In this document: positions 24,875-33,274 of the stretch, one piece after another
How positions within the stretch are numbered: position 1 is the first letter of the stretch
How the letters are laid out: each line of letters begins with the position of its first letter
Assembly (NCBI GenBank): GCA_030611085.1
Contig: JAUWQI010000002.1
Span: 1-37,960 of the forward strand
Reading direction: 5' to 3'
Length of the DNA: 37,960 nucleotides
Source: Dehalococcoidia bacterium
GTDB taxonomy: Bacteria > Chloroflexota > Dehalococcoidia > GIF9 > AB-539-J10
Notes under the pieces: generated by a model
Databases searched by the model: none
The model's input: the letters and a program-made list of their open reading frames with translations, nothing else
What the model was told of the DNA's origin: nothing
Position numbers and translations under genes: made by a program

Positions 24875-26137
24875 TTACCTCCTTTCCAGAATAGTAAAAG
24901 TGCAGGTACCTCCTGTACCTCCTAGATTTTGAGAAGCGCCAAAACGAAGATTTTTATTAGGAATCTGTCTTGGGCCAGCCTCACCCCTTAATTGTTCCCA
25001 CACCTCATATATTTGCGCTGTTCCCGTTGCTCCTACAGGATGCCCCTTACACTTGAGTCCACCTGAGGTATTGATTGGCATTGGCCCATCCAATTTGGTC
25101 ATTCCCGCCGCAACATCCTTATATGCTTCTCCTTCCTTGGAAAAGCCGAGGTCCTCCATATGGATGAGCTCAGCCATGCTGAAGCAATCGTGTACTTCGG
25201 AAAACTGAATATCTTTGGGTGTAAGCCCTGACATTCCGTAAGCCTCTTTCGCAGCATTCTTGTTAGCTTCTAGAGAGGTAAGGGTGGGGCAATCATGTAA
25301 TGCTCTGCCACTGCCTTGTCCCATTCCTATAATGTAAATGGGGTTATCGGTAAATCTCTTAGCTATCTCTTCAGCGACCAATATTACACAAGAGCCGCCA
25401 TCACTTATGGGACAACAGTCGTAAAGATACATTGGCCACGCAACAGGAGGGTTAAATTTAGGATCCCGCAGAGCTTCTTTCTCATCTTTCCATGCCGGTA
25501 TCGGCAATCCCTTTTTCTTAGCTCGCTCAATTCTGCTATCCATAATATCGCGAATAGAGACATTGAATTGCGCCTTGGGATTCAGACGGCCATTATTATG
25601 GCTTTTAATGGTAACGTTCTCAAGATCAGCATGTGTGGCTCCGTATTTATTGAAGTATGCGGTAGATATGGCAGCAAAAACACCAGGAAAGGTAAAACCA
25701 ATTTCTGATTCATAAGGAGAACCTGCTAACGCCAGGCCTTCGGTGACTTCTGCGGTGGGACGTTTTGACATCTCCTCGACTCCTCCAACTAAGACAATGT
25801 CATACATTCCAGCAGCTATAGAGTAAGCAGCATCTTTTAGAGCCAACGTGCTTGCTGCACATGCGCCTTCTGTTCTTGTCACTGGCCTTGGTGCTAATCC
25901 AATCAAATCGGAAATTATAGGGCCCCAATGTCCTTGATGTACAAAAAAATCATTTGTAAAGTTCCCCAACCACATAGCTTGAATATCTGCTGGATCTATG
26001 CCCTTGTCTACTGATTCGAGACATTCCTTAAAACCTTCAAAAAATAAGTATTTCGAATCCTTATCCTTAAACATGCCAAACTTCGACATTCCAGCACCCA
26101 CCACTGCTACCCCCCTTCCCAACTTTCCCTTTTGCAT
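24875..26137 (-). CDS. SCP-x-type thiolase-like acyltransferase
   Basis: Thiolase-superfamily protein of 420 aa. The nucleophile is in TEGACAASTLALKDA (Cys93). The NEAF motif of classical thiolases is replaced by EVHDCFSMAEL, and the His loop is KGHPVGATG, the pattern of SCP-x/archaeal acetoacetyl-CoA thiolases that work with a DUF35 partner. Its partner gene lies 4 bp downstream. A paralogue with the same layout is at 26736-28010. The substrate cannot be told from the sequence. Confidence 0.9.
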   Translation of the reverse strand: MQKGKLGRGVAVVGAGMSKFGMFKDKDSKYLFFEGFKECLESVDKGIDPADIQAMWLGNFTNDFFVHQGHWGPIISDLIGLAPRPVTRTEGACAASTLALKDAAYSIAAGMYDIVLVGGVEEMSKRPTAEVTEGLALAGSPYESEIGFTFPGVFAAISTAYFNKYGATHADLENVTIKSHNNGRLNPKAQFNVSIRDIMDSRIERAKKKGLPIPAWKDEKEALRDPKFNPPVAWPMYLYDCCPISDGGSCVILVAEEIAKRFTDNPIYIIGMGQGSGRALHDCPTLTSLEANKNAAKEAYGMSGLTPKDIQFSEVHDCFSMAELIHMEDLGFSKEGEAYKDVAAGMTKLDGPMPINTSGGLKCKGHPVGATGTAQIYEVWEQLRGEAGPRQIPNKNLRFGASQNLGGTGGTCTFTILERR

Positions 26138-26283
26138 TTCACACCTCCTAAAGTAAAAATTACCTGATTTTAAAAAGGGGAAACCTCCAACACCTCATCC
26201 TACAGAGTCTCTAATTATTGCTACCTATGTCAATTGTTGCACCTCCGTTCATAACTAATCCATGCCTTGAGCAAAGATATTGC

Positions 26284-26730
26284 TCAGGATAAAGCCCTAA
26301 AAGCTAGAAAGGTTTTCTTTTCCCCTTCATGCATCGCCTCAACAAAATCTACGGTAACAGGTGTTCCGATTTTAATTTGTTCAGGCTTGGTAACAGCTAC
26401 GCCTAAAATACGAGCTGTAACCCTCGGACCTTCTTCCAACTCAACAACGCCGCTACAATAAGGGTGTTCTCTGTCAAATCCCTCCTCAACCATCAATGGA
26501 GCGCCAACGGATATAACAGTATAAGCAGCAATCTTCCCTTTCCCCTTTATATCCACTAGCTCCATTTCGTTTTCCTGACATTTAGGGCATGTAGGTTTTG
26601 GTGGAACACAGAGATGCCCACATTTCTTACATTTTGAACCTTTTAACTTCTTCTCACTAAGGAATCGATGATAAGCCAAGCTATAAAATTCATTTCCTGC
26701 TACCTCGGAAAGTTTATTTTCTAAAGCCAT
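26284..26730 (-). CDS. DUF35 OB-fold zinc-ribbon protein, second copy
   Basis: A 148-aa paralogue of the 24454-24870 protein: ribbon CKKCGHLCVPPKPTCPKC and OB-fold GKGKIAAYTVISVGAPLMVE, ending FVEAMHEGEKKTFLAF. It sits 5 bp after its thiolase-like partner, repeating the gene order of the first pair. The duplication is old, because the sequences differ widely. The gap 26138-26283 holds no gene. Confidence 0.88.
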   Translation of the reverse strand: MALENKLSEVAGNEFYSLAYHRFLSEKKLKGSKCKKCGHLCVPPKPTCPKCQENEMELVDIKGKGKIAAYTVISVGAPLMVEEGFDREHPYCSGVVELEEGPRVTARILGVAVTKPEQIKIGTPVTVDFVEAMHEGEKKTFLAFRALS

Positions 26731-26735
26731 TAAAA

Positions 26736-28010
26736 TTACCTCCTTTGGAAAATGTTAACTACGACGGTAGAACCATGCGCCCCAACATTATGCATTAGTC
26801 CCAAGTCAATATCCTTTTTCTTAACCTGTCTTGGCCCAGCCTCCTCCCTCATTTGCTTAAATATCTCTACTATCATTCCTACGCCAGATGCTCCTATAGG
26901 GTGCCCCTTGGATTTCAATCCACCATCCATATTGATAGGCAATTTCCCATCTAGCCTATTTTCCCCTTCTCTAATTGCCTTGACTGCCTCACCCGGTTTG
27001 TAGAGCCCAAGGTCCTCCATAGCCAGTATCTCAGCTATGGTGAAGCAATCATGGACCTCGGCTAGCTTTATATCTTGAGGACTAATACCCGCCATTTCAT
27101 AAGCCTGTTTCGCTGCCAATTTGGCGGCCTTTATCGATGTCATATCTTCTCTTTCAGCTAGGAAGTAATCGCTTGCCTGCCCCGTGCCAATAACATATAT
27201 AGGTTTGTCGGTGAAATTTTTGGCGATATCCTCAGCAACCAGAAGAACCGCAGATGCTCCATCACAAATGGTAGAGCAGTCAAATAACCTCATAGGCCAA
27301 CCTATAATAGGATTCTGTGCCGGGTCGTGCAAGAAATCCATTTCATCCGCCCAGTGGGGCTCAGGAAGCCCCTTCTTGGCTGCTGAGGCAGCTCGCCTCT
27401 TCATAAACTCTGGAATGGAAACATCAAAGTGTGCTTTCGGATTGAGCCCGCCATTATGATGATTCTTTATCCCAAGCCTCATGAAATCTTCCTCAGTGGT
27501 GCCATACTTTGCCATATGAGCTGTAGCTATAGTGGCGTAAATTCCAGGAAATGTTTCGCCACTAGGAATTTCGGTATCCGGGTCCAGTGCAGAAGCAAGA
27601 ACTTCGGTCACATGAGCAGTATCCAAGTTGGTCATTTTCTCTATGCCGCCGACCAAAACAATATCGTAGATGCCAGAAGCAATTGCTATAACTCCTTCTC
27701 TAAAAGCAACTCCACTGGCAGCACAAGCATCTTCGAATCTAACAGTTGGGATAGGAACAAGCCCGATGCGGCCAGCAGCAGTCGGTGCAACATGAACCTG
27801 CCGTTCAAAAAGGTCGCTGCTGATATCTCCTAGATAGAAAGCATCGATATCTTTGGGGGCAAATCCCTTGTCTACCGAGCCTCTCAATTCATTATATGCC
27901 TCCACAAATAAATCGTGACCTCTTACTCCTTTGGGATAAGCTCCGAATTTCGATAATCCAGCCCCTACTACAGCTACACCTCGCCCTAATTTCCGTTTCT
28001 TTTGAACCAT
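26736..28010 (-). CDS. SCP-x-type thiolase-like acyltransferase, second copy
   Basis: A 424-aa paralogue of the 24875-26137 product. Nucleophile loop FEDACAASGVAFREG (Cys96), LAEVHDCFTIAEI and the His loop KSKGHPIGASGVGM are conserved. Both proteins begin with KLGRGVAVVGAG and end with a glycine-rich GxxGxTV segment. Two thiolase/DUF35 pairs side by side suggest two substrates or hetero-complexes in acyl-CoA or isoprenoid-like condensation. Confidence 0.9.
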   Translation of the reverse strand: MVQKKRKLGRGVAVVGAGLSKFGAYPKGVRGHDLFVEAYNELRGSVDKGFAPKDIDAFYLGDISSDLFERQVHVAPTAAGRIGLVPIPTVRFEDACAASGVAFREGVIAIASGIYDIVLVGGIEKMTNLDTAHVTEVLASALDPDTEIPSGETFPGIYATIATAHMAKYGTTEEDFMRLGIKNHHNGGLNPKAHFDVSIPEFMKRRAASAAKKGLPEPHWADEMDFLHDPAQNPIIGWPMRLFDCSTICDGASAVLLVAEDIAKNFTDKPIYVIGTGQASDYFLAEREDMTSIKAAKLAAKQAYEMAGISPQDIKLAEVHDCFTIAEILAMEDLGLYKPGEAVKAIREGENRLDGKLPINMDGGLKSKGHPIGASGVGMIVEIFKQMREEAGPRQVKKKDIDLGLMHNVGAHGSTVVVNIFQRR

Positions 28011-28083
28011 AATTTAACCTCCTAAATTGCTGTTTTACATTTGAGTGCTTCCGCAGAATACCAAAACTCTGTTATTGTATCAC

Positions 28084-28602
28084 TCAGGCTAATTTCGGGC
28101 AACATTTATTACAGAAATTCACCTCCTTCCAATCAGTGTCTGCTAAGCTATTAGAGAAGTGCATGATGCATTTGGCATTAGAGCAATGTCCCAATCCAAA
28201 AGTATGTCCCAGTTCGTGAACTATTTCTTTGGTGGCTCTTTCCAGAAATAAGTTTTTGTTTGGTGGTAAGCCATAATATTCCTGTCTTAATCGGCATAAG
28301 GATACGATTGCTATCCCAGAGGCGATGTCAGCTTCGCCGAAAACAAAGTTAAGTCCTGAGGCATAAAGGTCAACATCGGCTATGCCTACAACCTTCTCAT
28401 CCTTTTCCCTTTCTAATGCTTTTAACGAAGCTATCAATTTTGAGGAGAGATATTGTTTCCTTTCGGAATTATAGGCATAAGCCAGGTCATTAAAGCCCAC
28501 TCCTATTTCCACAGGGCAATGGAAAACGCCATTAACCCTGTCCCTAAGCTCGCCCATTATCTCGTCGGCTATATCACCCACCGGTTTAAGTGTGATTTTC
28601 AT
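28084..28602 (-). CDS. Archaemetzincin-family zinc metalloprotease
   Basis: The catalytic zinc motif HELGHTFGLGHC (residues 129-140) is the archaemetzincin form of HExxHxxGxxH with the extra Cys. Further cysteines (CSNAKC at 140-145, CNKCC at 164-168) form the structural zinc site and IMHFSNS is the Met-turn. The 172-aa length and start MKITLKPVG are standard. Members are common in archaea and sporadic in anaerobic bacteria; the natural substrate is unknown. It stands alone, divergent from the aldolase-type gene. Confidence 0.93.
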   Translation of the reverse strand: MKITLKPVGDIADEIMGELRDRVNGVFHCPVEIGVGFNDLAYAYNSERKQYLSSKLIASLKALEREKDEKVVGIADVDLYASGLNFVFGEADIASGIAIVSLCRLRQEYYGLPPNKNLFLERATKEIVHELGHTFGLGHCSNAKCIMHFSNSLADTDWKEVNFCNKCCPKLA

Positions 28603-28692
28603 TTATTCCTTGTTTAAAGTTTCCTGGGGCAAGATCAATTGTTGAAATTTTATCAGAAATCGGTTTTTTCACCCATTCTAAGTGCCCTTTGT

Positions 28693-28698
28693 TATAAT
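28693..28698 (+). promoter_or_regulatory. -10 element for the aldolase-type gene
   Basis: A perfect TATAAT lies 58 bp upstream of the ATG at 28757. No good -35 is seen at 16-18 bp, so the promoter is only partly supported. Confidence 0.35.
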
Positions 28699-28756
28699 AC
28701 TTTAGAAGGCTCTAAAGCCGGTTATCCTCACCAATACAGGTTTGTGATGTAAGTCA

Positions 28757-29374
28757 ATGAATTTCACAGAGGACTCAGCAATAATGCCGACCTATCAGGG
28801 TGTAAAATTTAAAATAGAAACCCTGAGCGGAGAAATTCCCAAAGACCAGAGAATGGAAGAATTGAAATACTGGTGTAAAGAATTTCATGAGCATAATCTT
28901 GCTCCACCCTATGAGGGCGGTTCTTGCGGGAATTTAAGTTTTAGATTACGAGGTGGTGAAAGTCAGTTTATAATCACAGGCTCGAGAATCGGTTTAAAAA
29001 ATAAGTTAAGGGATAATTGTTTCGTAACAGTTTCCTCAATTGACTTAGAAAAGAGGATAGTTTATGTGCATGGAATAAGGGAGCCTTCTTCTGAAAGCAT
29101 GCTGCATCTTGAGATTTACCGCCGAAGAGAAGATGTCAATGCGATATTTCACGGTCATTCCCAGGAGATTTTATTGAGTTCAGATAAATTGAACTTGCCA
29201 CAAACAGCGAAAGAAGAGCTTTACGGAACACCAGAGTTAGCTCAGAGGGTTTTAGAAGTATTAGAGGATGAATATTTTCTGATAATGCGGAATCACGGGT
29301 TTATTTCTCTTGGTAAAACAATGGGGGAAGCTGGTGAGCTTGCTTTACAAGTCCTGGAGAGATGTCGTTCATAA
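28757..29374 (+). CDS. Class II aldolase/adducin family protein
   Basis: Zinc-dependent fold of L-fuculose-phosphate aldolase and related dehydratases. The substrate loop GGSCGNLSFRL and zinc-ligand motif FHGHSQE are present, with a further His in MRNHGFISLG. The 205-aa length fits. Residue differences from known aldolases make the reaction uncertain; methylthioribulose-phosphate dehydratase (same fold, methylthioadenosine salvage) is worth considering because mtnP is nearby. Start could be 28757 or ATG 28784, the latter with GAGGA about 10 nt upstream. Confidence 0.8.
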   Translation: MNFTEDSAIMPTYQGVKFKIETLSGEIPKDQRMEELKYWCKEFHEHNLAPPYEGGSCGNLSFRLRGGESQFIITGSRIGLKNKLRDNCFVTVSSIDLEKRIVYVHGIREPSSESMLHLEIYRRREDVNAIFHGHSQEILLSSDKLNLPQTAKEELYGTPELAQRVLEVLEDEYFLIMRNHGFISLGKTMGEAGELALQVLERCRS

Positions 29375-29387
29375 CTACGCGGTGATT

Positions 29388-29912
29388 TCAATCTATCCCC
29401 TCCTCTAGCCAGTTTAAGATTTCTCCCAAAACCACATCGTGGTTGGCTCTGGTTACCACAAGCGTCTTAACTTCGGGATGGCGCTTAATTTCATCGGCGA
29501 AAGGGTGAGGCTTAAGCATAACGGTGCCCAGGATTTTCTCCCTACTATCTATCGCTTGTGATATAGCCTCTCTAAACTGCGGTGAGAAAAGCTCCATCTT
29601 ACCAAGCTCATCAATGACGATTAAATCGCTTTCCTTTAATGCTTGGCGCAAGGCAGAAACGCCAACTCTATTCAGGCTATCAATATCAACTTTATATTTG
29701 CTTACCTGATAGGGACTGAGGATATTAACATGAGCCAGTATGGCATCTTTGCCATCGAGGGTAACAATTCTGAACCCCTGCCTTACTCCGCCGCTTCGTA
29801 TTTCCTCGGTATAAAAGCCGCTAGCTTTAACCTTTGCCTTGGTTATGGCTTCCTTGATGAGGGCAGTTTTGCCCGTGCCTGGCTTGCCAGTTAAAAGGAG
29901 AACCCTTTTCAC
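29388..29912 (-). CDS. THEP1-family nucleoside-triphosphatase
   Basis: P-loop NTPase: Walker A GKPGTGKTALI (9-19), Walker B with downstream helix LIVIDELGKMEL (about 96-107). The 174-aa length matches the archaeal and bacterial THEP1 group that hydrolyses several NTPs in vitro; the cell role is unknown. It begins with GTG at 29912, whose G is also the last base of the preceding TAG stop, so translation is coupled to the 31-aa gene upstream. Confidence 0.9.
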   Translation of the reverse strand: MKRVLLLTGKPGTGKTALIKEAITKAKVKASGFYTEEIRSGGVRQGFRIVTLDGKDAILAHVNILSPYQVSKYKVDIDSLNRVGVSALRQALKESDLIVIDELGKMELFSPQFREAISQAIDSREKILGTVMLKPHPFADEIKRHPEVKTLVVTRANHDVVLGEILNWLEEGID

Positions 29913-30007
29913 TATTCCTGTATTGAAGCCTGAGCTTTCCTCTTCCCCTTAAGCTTCTTCTGACGCCAGCGATGTTTCAAGATAGCCATTCTCTTCGCTT
30001 TATTCAT
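29912..30007 (-). CDS. 31-aa basic small protein
   Basis: Starts at ATG 30007 and ends at TAG 29912. The peptide begins [20 protein letters not shown] and ends ASIQE, with 11 Lys/Arg in 31 residues, a likely RNA or nucleic-acid binder. Both ends are shared: its ATG overlaps the stop of the DUF6485 gene (ATGA), and its stop overlaps the GTG of the NTPase gene (TAGTG). Such double coupling strongly suggests a real gene that annotation tools would miss. I recognise no family. Confidence 0.65.
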   Translation of the reverse strand: MNKAKRMAILKHRWRQKKLKGKRKAQASIQE

Positions 30008-30204
30008 GCCTTTTTGCTATAGATGGAAATGAATTTTTCTAGTGAGCGGTCATAAGTCTTCTCTACTTCGGGAGGAAATAAACAACCGGGAAGCTCACCA
30101 CGCTCCCAGTGGTAGCGGATGCATTCACAGCATTTCCCTTTTCTGGAACAGGGCTCATAAGTGCAAGGACACCTGGCTTTGTTAACTTCAATCTGACATT
30201 CCAT
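30004..30204 (-). CDS. Cysteine-rich DUF6485-like small protein
   Basis: The 66-aa product has eight cysteines in a compact pattern, [20 protein letters not shown], then [13 protein letters not shown]. This matches the small proteins annotated DUF6485, probably metal-binding. It starts a coupled operon with the 31-aa protein and the NTPase, 14 bp after the methionine synthase stop. The function is unknown. Confidence 0.8.
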   Translation of the reverse strand: MECQIEVNKARCPCTYEPCSRKGKCCECIRYHWERGELPGCLFPPEVEKTYDRSLEKFISIYSKKA

Positions 30205-30218
30205 TTCCTGCGCCCTTA

Positions 30219-31247
30219 TTATACGGTATATTTCCTTCTTAGACTATCTGACAATTTAGCCGTTAATTCCAGAACCTGACTTGCTGCTTCCAGTGATAGA
30301 TTTGCTAGCCCGCATGAAGGGGTTATTAACCCTTGCCGTATAATCTGCTTAAACTTGATACCATTTCTAGTGAAGGGAGCCATAGCCTCTCCCAGGCGGT
30401 CATAAAGGCTGGACAAAGATTCTTTGGCTAATGCCTCCTCACTATTGGGAACGATTCCCCAGGCAATAGTGCCTCCTCGGGCAAGAAAAGATTTTACTTC
30501 GTTGGGATAAATGCTGAATGAGGAAGCATAGTTATAAGCATCAAAGCTAAGTATATCAATTGTGGTGTTTAGAAGAACCGGCCAATCGGTATTGCCACAG
30601 CAGTGAACCCCCTTTACCCCTTTAATCCCCTTAAACACTTCTTCCAATAAGGTGGTTACCCTTTCATTAGGAATAGCAACAAAAGCTGAGCCCAGGGAAG
30701 TCAAATACGGCTCATCTACGAAGGTGATGGTATTGGATGATATTTCCCTTAGAGCGTTTTCTTGCCACGAGGCTTTTAATCGCAAGAACTTTGCCATGAC
30801 TTCAGCCAAAGTCTCATCATAAAGGAGGGCTCGACCATCCTGGTCAGTAACTGTGAGTCCCCAGGTGATAGGACCTATTATTTGCCCTTTAACTATTTCG
30901 GGTTTCTTTGCCTTAGCCACAAAGGCGTGAAGTCCCGCAGCATATTCAGCAGAAACGCCGTATTTGCTGAAGTCGTTGGCTTCACAATCCATATAGATTT
31001 GCCCTAGCGCAGTCTCAAAATTTGCCGATGGCTCAACATGGATTTTGTCTCCACCTGTAACTATCCCAGGAAAGCCCTCACTGAATTGGATATACATGCT
31101 TTCTTTAGAGGAGCGGTTTGGTAGTTGAGGCCAGGCGGGAATGTCGGGAAGACATTTCAAAATTAAGGAGCAAGCCGCTTCTGGGTCAAAGTGAGACATG
31201 CTGCCAATAGCCGTAGGCAAACAACCAAATTCAAACTTAGCAGGCAT
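30219..31247 (-). CDS. Core MetE-type methionine synthase
   Basis: Only the C-terminal catalytic barrel of MetE is present (about 342 aa; full MetE is about 750). Zinc ligands are visible in [10 protein letters not shown] (His and Cys) and in TPSCGLANL (Cys), with FVDEPYL on the barrel. Core MetE proteins, studied in Dehalococcoides, take a methyl group from a methylated corrinoid protein rather than from folate. This setting, with metK, ahcY and mtnP, fits a methionine/SAM cycle. ATG 31247 is preferred over GTG 31262 because AAAGGTC precedes it. Confidence 0.82.
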   Translation of the reverse strand: MPAKFEFGCLPTAIGSMSHFDPEAACSLILKCLPDIPAWPQLPNRSSKESMYIQFSEGFPGIVTGGDKIHVEPSANFETALGQIYMDCEANDFSKYGVSAEYAAGLHAFVAKAKKPEIVKGQIIGPITWGLTVTDQDGRALLYDETLAEVMAKFLRLKASWQENALREISSNTITFVDEPYLTSLGSAFVAIPNERVTTLLEEVFKGIKGVKGVHCCGNTDWPVLLNTTIDILSFDAYNYASSFSIYPNEVKSFLARGGTIAWGIVPNSEEALAKESLSSLYDRLGEAMAPFTRNGIKFKQIIRQGLITPSCGLANLSLEAASQVLELTAKLSDSLRRKYTV

Positions 31248-31261
31248 CTTGACCTTTATCA

Positions 31262-31443
31262 CGGAGAAATCCTAAATTCGAATTTCTAAGTTCTAAACAA
31301 ATCTTCTTGAAATGCAAAAGGCAAAAATAAAAATGTAAAATGACGGAGTAAAAGTTAAAAGGTTTTGCATTTTGAGTTGTCATTTTGACTTTTGAACTTT
31401 GATTTTTAATTTCCTATATTGTTTAGTATTTCGGATTTCGTGC
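31262..31443. repeat. Repeat-rich gap between mtnP and the methionine synthase gene
   Basis: The AAATCCTAAATTCGAATTTC TAAG family occurs at both ends (31270-31300 and 31425-31450). The middle is AT-rich with mirrored pieces such as AAGTTAAAAG, TTTTGACTTTTGAACTTTG and GCAAAAGGCAAAAATAAAAA. There is no gene. Confidence 0.65.
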
Positions 31444-32334
31444 TTAGGATTTGTCTATATGTGGTACTTGTTTCATTAGGTATTTTCCAATGAGTAAGTC
31501 TAAATTCTCTTTTATCTTTTCTGGAATATACTTCGGCGAGGTAACAATAGCATCCTTGAGCGCAGTAGCACAGATACAATCTCGCTTCTCTGGAATGCGA
31601 GGCATCATTAGTTTTAAAATTTTCCTAACAATCTCAACACACTTCTGCAGGTTGGAGAAAATCATCTCCGTAGTCACCGACGCATAGCCAGGATACCAAC
31701 AATCAAGGTCGGTAACCATGGCAAGTACGGCATAGCATATTTCGGCTTCCCTTGCCAGTTTAGCTTCAGGCAGAGCAGTCATGCTAATAATATGAGCACC
31801 CCAGGAATGGTAGAGTTGTGACTCCGCTTTGGTAGAGAATTGCGGTCCTTCCATAGCCAGATGGGTGCCGCCTTTGTGTATATTTGCCCCTGCCTCAGTG
31901 GCTGCCTCGAACAAAATTTGACTCAAAACAGGACAGAAAGGCTCAGCAAAGGCAATGTGCGCCACTATTCCATTGGTAAAGAAGGTATTATCTCTACCCA
32001 TGGTGCGGTCAATAAGCTGGTCAGGAATGACTAAATCCAGGGGTTTTATCTCCTCTTTAAGGCTGCCCACCGCGCTCACGGAGATAATCCTTTCCACCCC
32101 AAGGGATTTCAAAGCATAGATATTAGCTTTAACTGGAAGCGCAGTGGGGCTTATTTGATGTCCTTTGCCATGTCTGGGAAGAAAGGCAACCTTTACCCCT
32201 TCAAGATTGCCCAGGATGATAACATCGCTGGGCTCACCGAAAGGCGTGGTTATCTTTACCTCCTCTACTTCAGTCATGCCTTCCATGTTATAAAGCCCGC
32301 TTCCACCAATGATGCCTACTTTCGCTTCGGGCAT
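31444..32334 (-). CDS. mtnP: S-methyl-5'-thioadenosine phosphorylase
   Basis: Phosphorolyses methylthioadenosine, a by-product of SAM use, to adenine and methylthioribose-1-phosphate. It shows GIIGGSGLYNMEG at the N-terminus, FLPRHGKGHQISP (phosphate and substrate loop), GPQFSTKAES and SMTALPEAKLAREAEI, the type II nucleoside phosphorylase pattern specific for MTA. The 296-aa length is close to the family's 270-290. AAGGAGA lies 8 nt upstream of the ATG. Confidence 0.94.
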   Translation of the reverse strand: MPEAKVGIIGGSGLYNMEGMTEVEEVKITTPFGEPSDVIILGNLEGVKVAFLPRHGKGHQISPTALPVKANIYALKSLGVERIISVSAVGSLKEEIKPLDLVIPDQLIDRTMGRDNTFFTNGIVAHIAFAEPFCPVLSQILFEAATEAGANIHKGGTHLAMEGPQFSTKAESQLYHSWGAHIISMTALPEAKLAREAEICYAVLAMVTDLDCWYPGYASVTTEMIFSNLQKCVEIVRKILKLMMPRIPEKRDCICATALKDAIVTSPKYIPEKIKENLDLLIGKYLMKQVPHIDKS

Positions 32335-32359
32335 TAGAGTTTCTCCTTATTTATCAACT

Positions 32360-32584
32360 TTAAAGCTCTAGAAACTTTTCTGTACTTAATTCAGCTTGAC
32401 GCAAGATAGCTCGCAGCGTTCCTTCGGGTAAATCTCTGGGGTGATGAGGCACTGTAGTACGGGCGCGAGTTTTAGGATTCCACCAAATTTCATGGCTCCC
32501 TTTTGCCTGGCGATCAAAGATAAAGCCTGCTTGCCTCAACTTACGAATGACTTCGTCCGCACTGAAGCTAGCCAGTCTTCCCAT
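32360..32584 (-). CDS. hicA: HicA-family mRNA interferase toxin
   Basis: A 74-aa double-stranded-RNA-binding-like toxin with the catalytic His in KGSHEIW (His31), basic segment TRARTTVPHHP and the typical EVIRKLRQAGF opening. It starts one base inside the preceding antitoxin gene. Its toxicity would be held by the HicB protein encoded just upstream. This unit is the outermost toxin-antitoxin pair of the cluster and has no gene-end stub at its far side. Confidence 0.9.
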   Translation of the reverse strand: MGRLASFSADEVIRKLRQAGFIFDRQAKGSHEIWWNPKTRARTTVPHHPRDLPEGTLRAILRQAELSTEKFLEL

Positions 32585-32829
32585 CAGGATATGCTCACTG
32601 GAATGCGAACTTGGATACTTGTTGGAGCAGCCGCTTGTAGTTTAGGCGGAAGCTCGTCACCATGCTCCAAATAAGACTCAACAAGCTTACGAGCCACATC
32701 CTGTGCAATCTCCAGGGTTTCTGCGGCAGTCCGCCCCTGAGCCACCAAGCCTGGAAGCTCTTCACTGGTAGCCAAGAATCCGCCTTCCGGTAAGGGCTCC
32801 AAGTGAACCTCCAGAAATACTTCCTTCAT
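32584..32829 (-). CDS. hicB: HicB-family antitoxin
   Basis: 81 aa: RNase H-like fold with EPLPEGGFLATSEELPGLVA and AQGRTAAETLEIAQD, the usual HicB partial-fold motifs. No separate DNA-binding domain is obvious in the short C-terminus, and the start has GAGGAGTA upstream. The toxin gene overlaps its end by one base. Confidence 0.9.
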   Translation of the reverse strand: MKEVFLEVHLEPLPEGGFLATSEELPGLVAQGRTAAETLEIAQDVARKLVESYLEHGDELPPKLQAAAPTSIQVRIPVSIS

Positions 32830-32842
32830 ACATTACTCCTCG

Positions 32843-32917
32843 CTAGGTGCCACCACTTGAGCAGTATATCACATATGCAGTGAATGGTGATATGAACACA
32901 TCTGCGAGGAATTTCAT
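32843..32917 (-). pseudogene. Truncated DUF5615 toxin
   Basis: Immediately after DUF433, coupled by ATGA, an ATG opens MKFLADVFISP followed by 13 unrelated residues and a stop. MKFLADxxIS is the usual opening of DUF5615 PIN-like toxins, the normal partner of DUF433. Only about 11 codons survive before the HicBA unit. The toxin has evidently been cut off. Confidence 0.65.
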
Positions 32918-33138
32918 GCGCGAATCTCTAGCGTTTCTTCTTCAGCAAGATAACTCGCATACCGAAGAGCCTCATCAATGTCCTCCGGTTCCAGGTAAGG
33001 ATATGCCTTCAGAATGGACTCTTTAGTTTCTCCAGCAGCTAACAGCCCGAGCACCCTTGATACAGGAAATCGTAGGTCGCGAATACAAGGTTTCCCAGTG
33101 CAAATTTTTGGATTTACAGTAATACGCTCAAATCTCAC
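32914..33138 (-). CDS. DUF433 antitoxin, orphan
   Basis: 74 aa with the DUF433 pattern: ITVNPKICTGKPCIRDLRFP, VSRVLGLLAAGETKESIL, and EPEDIDEALRYASYLAEEE. These are VapB-like antitoxins with a small winged DNA-binding fold. The expected DUF5615 toxin is reduced to a stub downstream, so this antitoxin stands alone. It could persist by neutralising related toxins. Confidence 0.88.
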   Translation of the reverse strand: MRFERITVNPKICTGKPCIRDLRFPVSRVLGLLAAGETKESILKAYPYLEPEDIDEALRYASYLAEEETLEIRA

Positions 33139-33180
33139 AGCCTAGCCTCCTCTTTATTTGCTGGAAGACTTTTATAAAAT

Positions 33181-33260
33181 TTTACCATACGCAGTTACAT
33201 TTAATCTTTTTGTAATCCATTTCTAGCTTTGGCTGTTCAGGAAGCTGCCAGCCATTCCCA
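33181..33260 (-). pseudogene. Stub A: 3' end of an SPL-like radical SAM gene
   Basis: Matches the last codons of the radical SAM gene at 34648-35613. In frame it reads LEMDYKKIKCNCVW and a stop at 33182-33184, against LGVNYKKIKCNCVW in the intact gene. Similarity stops after about 51 bp. It forms the far boundary of the PIN/Phd toxin-antitoxin segment (33275-33995). Confidence 0.8.
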
Positions 33261-33274
33261 TTTTACCTCGCGCG

